Shown: positions 57,254 to 64,000 of the stretch, one piece after another
How positions within the stretch are numbered: the first letter of the stretch is position 1
Layout: the number at the start of each line of letters is the position of its first letter
DNA from: Cardiobacteriaceae bacterium
GTDB lineage: Bacteria; Pseudomonadota; Gammaproteobacteria; Cardiobacteriales; Cardiobacteriaceae
NCBI GenBank assembly: GCA_030525785.1
Contig: JAUNEA010000006.1
Span: 1 to 64,000 of the forward strand
DNA: 64,000 nucleotides
Direction: 5' to 3'
Translations under genes and position numbers: made by a program
The notes under the pieces: model-generated
What the model was told of the DNA's origin: nothing
The model's input: the letters and a program-made list of their open reading frames with translations, nothing else
The model's database searches: none

Positions 57254-59101
57254 ATGAAGGCATTAGATAAATTGGAAGAGTGGATTGGTGGAACGCTCTT
57301 TTTGGCGATGTTTGCGATTTTGGTGGCGCAGATTTTTTCACGCCAATTGTTTGACTCACCATTGATTTGGTCTGAAGAATTGGCACGATTATTGTTTGTG
57401 TACGTTGGTATGTTGGGCATATCTATAGGTGTACGTAATCAGCAACATGTATTGATTGATTTTTTGATTAATCGATTTTCCAGTAAAGGAAAATTGTGGG
57501 TCTTTACTTTTGTGCAGTGCATCATTTTTGCCTCTATCATTTTGATGATTTATTATGGATTAAAGCTGATGGAGCGCCAGTCTTATGAAATGGTCTCCTT
57601 AGGAATCAGTGATCAATATATGTATATGGCATTGCCCATTTTATCTTTTTTGATGCTGTTTCGTTTTTTGCAAGCTCAATTTGAAAACCAAAAGCATCAG
57701 ATGATTGCTTTCCCTGCTATGGTTTTTGTGATTCTCGCTGTTATTTTGTTATTAATTTTATTCATTAAGCCTGAATGGTACAAAGCGCTTCAATTGAAGC
57801 AATACGTCAATTTTGGTAAAGATACGATTTATGTTGTATTGGCAGTTTGGTTGGTGTTGATGTTTATGGGAACGCCTGTAGGTTGGTCTTTATTCATTGC
57901 AACAGTTTTATTTTTTGCTTTAACACGCTGGAAGGTTGGAGACTTTGCTGCTTCTAAATTAGTAGATAGTTTGAATAGTTTTAGTTTGTTGAGTGTTCCA
58001 TTCTTTATTTTGACGGGAATTTTGATGAATAGCTCGGGTATTACAGAACGCATTTTTAATTTCGCCAAAACATCGCTTGGGCATTTGGTTGGAGGCATGG
58101 GGCATGTGAATATTTTTGCAAGCCTTGTATTCTCTGGTATGTCAGGAAGCGCTTTGGCGGATGCTGGTGGTTTAGGGCAATTGGAAATCAAGGCCATGCG
58201 AGATTCTGGCTATGATGATGATATTTGTGGTGGGGTAACAGCTGCTTCTTGTATTATTGGCCCATTAGTTCCACCTAGTATTGCGATGATTATTTATGGT
58301 GTTATTGCTAATGAATCTATTGCTAAATTATTCTTAGCAGGATTTGTACCTGGCATCATTTTAACTTTAGCATTAATGGTGATGAACCATTATATTTGCA
58401 AAAAACGGGGTTATCGCGTTGAGCCAAGAGCTTCAAAAGCTGAGCGCCGAGCCGCATTTAAAAGCGCTTTTTGGGCAATTTTAACGCCATTTTTAATCAT
58501 TGGTGGTATTTTTTCAGGATTATTTACCCCAACAGAAGCAGCGGTTATTGCAGCGTTGTATTCTATTTTCTTGGGTATGTTTGTGTATAAGGAATTAACC
58601 TTAGCTGGATTGTTTAGAAGCTGTGTCGAAACCATCGCCATTACAGGTGTAACGGTTTTGATGGTGATGACGGTAACATTCTTTGGCGATATGATTGCGC
58701 GTGAGCAAGTTGCGATGCGCATTGCAGAAGGTTTTATGAGCATTGCTGATTCAGCATTGATGGTTTTGGTGATGATTAACCTTCTTTTATTATTCTTAGG
58801 TATGTTCATTGATGCTTTAGCATTACAATTTTTGGTATTGCCTATGCTGATTCCTATTGCGCAGCATTATAATATTGATTTGGTTTTCTTTGGGGTGATG
58901 ACCACCTTAAATATGATGATTGGTATTTTAACGCCTCCAATGGGCATGGCATTATTTGTGGTGGCGAGAGTTGGGAATATGTCAGTTTCAACGGTAACGA
59001 AAGGTGTTATCCCCTTTATTATTCCGATATTCTTGACTCTTGTTTTAATAACTCTTTTCCCAAGTATCGTCACCTTTGTTCCTAATTTAATTATGGGATA
59101 A
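57254..59101 (+). CDS. siaQM: Sialic acid TRAP fused permease SiaQM
   Basis: 615 residues. The small subunit part (residues 1-160) starts [20 protein letters not shown]; a linker helix joins the large subunit, which has [40 protein letters not shown] and [14 protein letters not shown]. Sodium-coupled uptake in the inner membrane. Fused as in Haemophilus influenzae. Confidence 0.95.
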   Translation: MKALDKLEEWIGGTLFLAMFAILVAQIFSRQLFDSPLIWSEELARLLFVYVGMLGISIGVRNQQHVLIDFLINRFSSKGKLWVFTFVQCIIFASIILMIYYGLKLMERQSYEMVSLGISDQYMYMALPILSFLMLFRFLQAQFENQKHQMIAFPAMVFVILAVILLLILFIKPEWYKALQLKQYVNFGKDTIYVVLAVWLVLMFMGTPVGWSLFIATVLFFALTRWKVGDFAASKLVDSLNSFSLLSVPFFILTGILMNSSGITERIFNFAKTSLGHLVGGMGHVNIFASLVFSGMSGSALADAGGLGQLEIKAMRDSGYDDDICGGVTAASCIIGPLVPPSIAMIIYGVIANESIAKLFLAGFVPGIILTLALMVMNHYICKKRGYRVEPRASKAERRAAFKSAFWAILTPFLIIGGIFSGLFTPTEAAVIAALYSIFLGMFVYKELTLAGLFRSCVETIAITGVTVLMVMTVTFFGDMIAREQVAMRIAEGFMSIADSALMVLVMINLLLLFLGMFIDALALQFLVLPMLIPIAQHYNIDLVFFGVMTTLNMMIGILTPPMGMALFVVARVGNMSVSTVTKGVIPFIIPIFLTLVLITLFPSIVTFVPNLIMG

Positions 59102-59132
59102 GGTATAAACTTTAAGCTAAAGGAATACATTT

Positions 59133-59582
59133 ATGGAATATTATCGCATTCAATCTAAGATAACAGCGCCTTCGCGGGCGCTTACCAAAGTGCTTCATTT
59201 TCTGGAAAAAAATAATTTAAGCGCTTTGGAGAATGGTCAGCATAATATTGAAGGCGAGGATTTTTACGTCAATATTTTTGGCTATACGACTACCACCGAA
59301 GATAAGCGTATTTGGGAGGCGCATCGTGAATATATTGATATTCATGTAATTATTGACGGTGAAGAGGTGGTTAGAACGGCAGACTTAAGTCGTTGCAATG
59401 TGGTGACTTATCATGCAGATAAAGATTACGTTGAAATTCAAAGCGCTTTGCCTCAAACCACCGCTTTGTTAAATCCCGAAATGCTGGCGATTTTCTACCC
59501 TGAAGATGGTCATCAGACAGGATTGATGGTGGAGGGAGTATCCTGCACTTTGCGCAAAGCTGTGTTCAAACTGAGGGTTTAA
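59133..59582 (+). CDS. nanQ: YhcH/YjgK/YiaL family protein (NanQ-like anomerase)
   Basis: 149 residues, cupin-like fold. REYIDIHVIIDGEEVV and FYPEDGHQTGLMVEG carry the metal-binding His and Glu typical of the family; RKAVFKLRV at the end. In E. coli NanQ speeds opening of cyclic sialic acid in the cytoplasm. RBS AAGGA. Located in the nan operon, which supports the name. Confidence 0.87.
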   Translation: MEYYRIQSKITAPSRALTKVLHFLEKNNLSALENGQHNIEGEDFYVNIFGYTTTTEDKRIWEAHREYIDIHVIIDGEEVVRTADLSRCNVVTYHADKDYVEIQSALPQTTALLNPEMLAIFYPEDGHQTGLMVEGVSCTLRKAVFKLRV

Positions 59583-59585
59583 CGG

Positions 59586-60434
59586 GTGAAAAGAGATACT
59601 CTGCCCCCAAATCCAATCTTTACCAAAAGCGTGCGCCCCTTGATTGAGGCGCAACTTGCTAATTACACCAAAAATGAACGTATTATTGCTCAATACTTTT
59701 TGAAAACAGCGAGTTGTGATGATGATTTTTCCTCAAAAGAAGTTGCAAAGCGCTTAGGGGTTTCGGAGGCGGCGCTCACACGTTTTGCGCAAAAATTGGA
59801 GTTTCGTGGTTTTCGTGAGCTGGTTTATGCTTACCAGCGCCCAGCGGTGAGCAATGAAGACCAAGCTTTGGTGGAGCCTGTGTTGTTGTCCTATCAAGAG
59901 ATTTTAAACAAAACCTATTCGATTGTGGATATGGCACAAATTCACCGCATTACACAGCTTTTGCTTGATAAATCAAGGGTTTATATTTACGGCAAAGGCA
60001 GTTCTGGCTTGGTGGCGCAGGAGATGAAACTTCGCTTTATGCGCATTGGTTTGGTGTGCGAGGCGATAACCGATGATGACATTATGCGCATGAATGCGGT
60101 GGTGGTAGATTCGAGTTGCGTGGTAATGGGGGTGAGTGTGAGTGGGAAAACACGGATTGTGTTGGAATCTTTGCAAAATGCTCACGAGCAGGGAGCCAGC
60201 AGTGTGTTGTTTACAGGTTATGCCATGCCAGAGTTTCGCGCCTCATTTGATGAGGTGGTCTTGTTTTCTTTGAAAAACCAGATGGAACATGGGCGCATGA
60301 TTTCGCCGCAATTTCCTGCATTGGTTGTCTTGGATATGTTGTATGCAGATTATATGAACACCCACAAAGAAGAGCGCGACCAAATCTGGCAACGCACCTA
60401 TCAAGCCTTACAACTGAATAAGGAGTCTTCATGA
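59586..60434 (+). CDS. RpiR-family sialic acid regulator
   Basis: 282 residues from GTG 59586. HTH in SKEVAKRLGVSEAALTRFAQ (residues about 49-70), SIS sugar-phosphate domain from about 120 (VYIYGKGSSGLVAQEMKLRF, VVMGVSVSGKTRIV). It probably binds ManNAc-6-P or GlcN-6-P and controls the divergent nan promoters. Like SiaR/NanR of Haemophilus and Vibrio. nanK overlaps its stop. Confidence 0.88.
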   Translation: MKRDTLPPNPIFTKSVRPLIEAQLANYTKNERIIAQYFLKTASCDDDFSSKEVAKRLGVSEAALTRFAQKLEFRGFRELVYAYQRPAVSNEDQALVEPVLLSYQEILNKTYSIVDMAQIHRITQLLLDKSRVYIYGKGSSGLVAQEMKLRFMRIGLVCEAITDDDIMRMNAVVVDSSCVVMGVSVSGKTRIVLESLQNAHEQGASSVLFTGYAMPEFRASFDEVVLFSLKNQMEHGRMISPQFPALVVLDMLYADYMNTHKEERDQIWQRTYQALQLNKESS

Positions 60435-61330
60435 TTTTGACATTTGACGTGGGTGGAACCTCCATCAAAAGCGCTTTGTATCAAGCTGATGGAACTTTGG
60501 TTCGTGATTTAGCCTCGCGCCCCACTGCCATCTATCCTGATGATAATGCTATTTTGTCACAGCTTCTGGCGTGGATTCGAGAAGAACAAAGCGCTTTGGG
60601 CAAAGAAGCTATTCAAGGGGTTGCAATTGCGACAGCAGGCGCAGTTAATCCCTATACAGGTGAGATAGTTTTTTCGGGCCCCACCATTCCTCGTTACATT
60701 GGAACGCCCATTCGTCAAACCATAGAAGAGGAATTGGGTATTTTGTGTAGTGTTGAAAATGATGTAAACGCGATGGCATTGGGAGAGGCTTGGTTAGGGG
60801 CAGCGAAGGGTTTGCATTCTGCACTTTGTATCACGCTAGGAACGGGCTTAGGTGGAGCATTGCTGATGGGCGATAAGCTTTGGCATGGTGTGAATTTTTC
60901 CGCAGGTGAAATAGGGCATTATCCTATCCAACGCAAGAACAGTGAGCCAAAGCGCTTTGAAGAACTTGCCGCCACCACAGCCTTATTGCGCGATTATCAA
61001 GAACGCACAGGGCAGGCTATCGATGGCAAAGCGCTTTTTGCGAAAGTGGCGCAGGGTGATGAAATGGCCATTGCCTCGTTGGAGGGGTTGATTGAAGAGA
61101 TTGCGTGGGGCTTATTACCTGTTTTGTACACTTTTGCGCCACAGGCATTGATTGTGGGTGGCGGGATTTCGGAGCAGCCTCAGCATTTGGAAGCGCGGTT
61201 ACAAAGCGCTTTGTTGCGTGTGGCTCAACACCCACGCCTTGTGCCTGAGGTTATTCGTTGTGCGACTTTGGGTAATCGAGCTAATCAGTTGGGCGCGTTG
61301 CGTTGGTTTAAAGATTTACACAATCGATAA
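60431..61330 (+). CDS. nanK: N-acetylmannosamine kinase (ROK family)
   Basis: 299 residues. ATP motif TFDVGGTSIKSALYQ at the N-terminus; ENDVNAMALGEAWLGAAKG with catalytic Asp; TLGTGLGGALLMG; GEIGHYPI. The zinc motif CxCGxxGCxE normally after GEIGH is missing and replaced by RKNSEPKRFEELAA, part of which is encoded by a palindrome copy. Phosphorylates ManNAc. AAGGAG before ATG. Confidence 0.88.
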   Translation: MILTFDVGGTSIKSALYQADGTLVRDLASRPTAIYPDDNAILSQLLAWIREEQSALGKEAIQGVAIATAGAVNPYTGEIVFSGPTIPRYIGTPIRQTIEEELGILCSVENDVNAMALGEAWLGAAKGLHSALCITLGTGLGGALLMGDKLWHGVNFSAGEIGHYPIQRKNSEPKRFEELAATTALLRDYQERTGQAIDGKALFAKVAQGDEMAIASLEGLIEEIAWGLLPVLYTFAPQALIVGGGISEQPQHLEARLQSALLRVAQHPRLVPEVIRCATLGNRANQLGALRWFKDLHNR

Positions 61331-61339
61331 GGAGCAAGT

Positions 61340-62455
61340 ATGACTTATTATCTTGGCGCAAGAATCTTCCATGATGGGCGTTTGCTTGAAAATCATGTTT
61401 TACAGGTTGAACACGGTAAAACCAAAGCGCTTTTCCCTCAAAGCGCTTTGCCAGCAAATGCGCCTGTGAAAAGCTTACATGGCGGCATTTTGACAGCAGG
61501 ATTTGTGGAAACCCAAGCCAATGGCGGTGGCGGTGTGTTGGTTAATGAGGATTTTAGCCTTGAAGGACTTGCTAAAGTGGCGGCGGCTCATCGTGAGTAT
61601 GGAACGGTAGCGATATTGCCAACCTTCATTACCGATAGCCAAGCCAAATATCATCAAGCCATTGCGAGCGTTGCGGCAGCAGTTAAGCATAAGATGAAAG
61701 GTGTTGTGGGTGGGCATTTTGAAGGCCCTTTTATCAGTCGTGATAAAAAAGGCACCCACAATCCTAGCTTTATTCGCACGCCTGATGATGCTGACTTTGC
61801 CTGCTTTGCGCAATATGCTGATGATTTACAACACAGCTTAATCACCCTTGCGCCTGAATGTCTGCCTGCTGGCACGATAAAGCGCTTTAAACCCATGATT
61901 CCACAAATCAATGTGGCGCATTCGATGGCAAATCATGAAGATTTGGAGCGTGCGGTGTCAGAGGGATTAACAGGCGTAACGCATTTGTACAATGCCATGC
62001 GACCCATCGCAGGGCGAGACCCATCTGTTTTAGGCGCAGCAATGGCGTTGGGCTTGAAATGTGGGATTATTGTTGATGGCGTTCATGCGCACCCCTATTC
62101 GCTTCAATTGGCGTACAAAGCACTTGGGGCAGAAGGTTTGTTATTGGTAACAGATTCCATGCATACTATTGGTACGGATATTGAATCCTTTGATTTAATG
62201 GGTATTAAGGTTTATGTTCAAGGCAATAAATTGGTGAATGAAGAAGGTTCGTTGGCAGGGGCGCATATTGATATGCTGAGTTGTGTGCAAAATGCCGTGC
62301 GTATGATGAAAGCAGATACCGAAAGCGCTTTGCGTATGGCAGTCAGCACACCTGCTTATTATCTCAATCGCCCTGATTTGGCAAAGATTACAGGGCGAGA
62401 GGTTGATGATGTGATTTATTTGACCGATGAGTTAAAGCTGGAAAAATGGATTTAA
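61340..62455 (+). CDS. nagA: N-acetylglucosamine-6-phosphate deacetylase
   Basis: 371 residues. GGHFEGPFISRDKKGTHNP (metal Glu), INVAHSMANHEDL, GVTHLYNAMRPI, VDGVHAHP and LLVTDSMHT (catalytic Asp) are all present. It removes the acetyl group from GlcNAc-6-P. Last gene of the operon, ending at a clear terminator. Confidence 0.94.
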   Translation: MTYYLGARIFHDGRLLENHVLQVEHGKTKALFPQSALPANAPVKSLHGGILTAGFVETQANGGGGVLVNEDFSLEGLAKVAAAHREYGTVAILPTFITDSQAKYHQAIASVAAAVKHKMKGVVGGHFEGPFISRDKKGTHNPSFIRTPDDADFACFAQYADDLQHSLITLAPECLPAGTIKRFKPMIPQINVAHSMANHEDLERAVSEGLTGVTHLYNAMRPIAGRDPSVLGAAMALGLKCGIIVDGVHAHPYSLQLAYKALGAEGLLLVTDSMHTIGTDIESFDLMGIKVYVQGNKLVNEEGSLAGAHIDMLSCVQNAVRMMKADTESALRMAVSTPAYYLNRPDLAKITGREVDDVIYLTDELKLEKWI

Positions 62456-62474
62456 AATCAACATGTTTTGTGAG

Positions 62475-62500
62475 AAAACGGGAGGAAGCTCCCGTTTTTT
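62475..62500 (+). terminator. Terminator of the nan operon
   Basis: Stem ACGGGAG/CTCCCGT, loop GAAG, six T. Confidence 0.92.
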
Positions 62501-62548
62501 GCGTCAGACTGATAGAAAAAACGGAATAAAATAGTATTTTAGTTCTAT

Positions 62549-62577
62549 TTTACTTATTGATAAAGTTGTGTTATACT
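62549..62577 (+). promoter_or_regulatory. katG promoter
   Basis: -35 TTTACT (62549-62554), 17-base spacer, -10 TATACT (62572-62577), about 50 bases before the RBS. AT-rich DNA upstream. Confidence 0.55.
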
Positions 62578-62624
62578 GAAAAACTAAAGATTACGTGGTA
62601 ATCATTTATAAAAGCAAAACATAA

Positions 62625-64000
<1,376 letters not shown>

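Noticed and set aside
62534-62575. OxyR site upstream of katG
   Set aside because: One ATAG and one CTAT are present but with spacing of 10 instead of 7 and no second pair, so the match is too weak.

Overview
The window looks like chromosomal DNA of a gammaproteobacterium, possibly a host-associated member of the Cardiobacteriales (Suttonella/Dichelobacter-like). Support comes from map-glnD divergent from rpsB-tsf, pyrH-frr, rpmH-rnpA-yidD-yidC-mnmE, and the order pilB-pilC-pilD-coaE. The genus is an inference; no rRNA, tRNA, phage, IS or CRISPR was seen. The most striking feature is a 12-bp palindrome, CAAAGCGCTTTG. By hand I count about 138 copies of its 10-bp core AAAGCGCTTT in 64 kb, against roughly 0.1 expected from base composition. 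It lies inside genes (read as Q-S-A-L, K-A-L or K-R-F), in promoters, in hairpins and between genes.

Layout. 1-1.9 kb: end of a TbpB-like surface lipoprotein gene with no palindrome copy. 1.9-2.8 kb: three tandem ~300-bp repeats. On the minus strand each encodes a 20-21 residue hydrophobic peptide ending in SLPAY behind a perfect ribosome-binding site. On the plus strand each has a promoter, covarying hairpins and a terminator. This is what an Ibs/Sib-type (type I) toxin-antitoxin array should look like. 2.8-5.9 kb: basic amino-acid ABC transporter (hisPJQM type). 6-7.5 kb: suhB and comF. 7.6-10.8 kb: TAXI-type TRAP transporter. 10.9-14 kb: glnD and map. 14-23.4 kb: rpsB-tsf, then pyrH-frr-cdsA-rseP-rnd-nadK-recN (uppS, dxr and bamA are not here). 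23.4-30.1 kb: lipoprotein, dld, a small unknown gene, mnmE-yidC-yidD-rnpA-rpmH. 30.3-34 kb: typA, a small lipoprotein, coaD, rsmD, infA. 34-39.8 kb: gcvT, cysE, a cysteine desulfurase, a thiamine-type Nudix gene and a large secreted protein with a pilin-like C-terminus. 39.8-44.5 kb: acyltransferase with a small RNA or leader in front of it, valS, thiamine pyrophosphokinase. 44.5-52 kb: small membrane protein, rplM-rpsI, recO, trpG/pabA, pilBCD-coaE.

52.2-62.5 kb is a complete sialic acid island. NanM converts the sialic acid anomer in the periplasm; SiaP and fused SiaQM import it; NanQ, NanA, NanK, NanE, NagA and a SIS-type deaminase (NagB-II) convert it to fructose-6-phosphate; an RpiR-family regulator lies within the operon. 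Two arms diverge from overlapping promoters near 54.5 kb. The window ends in katG.

Type IV pilus assembly genes and comF suggest the cell may be naturally transformable, so a role of the palindrome in DNA uptake is one hypothesis among several (methylation target, chromosome organisation, self-spreading motif).
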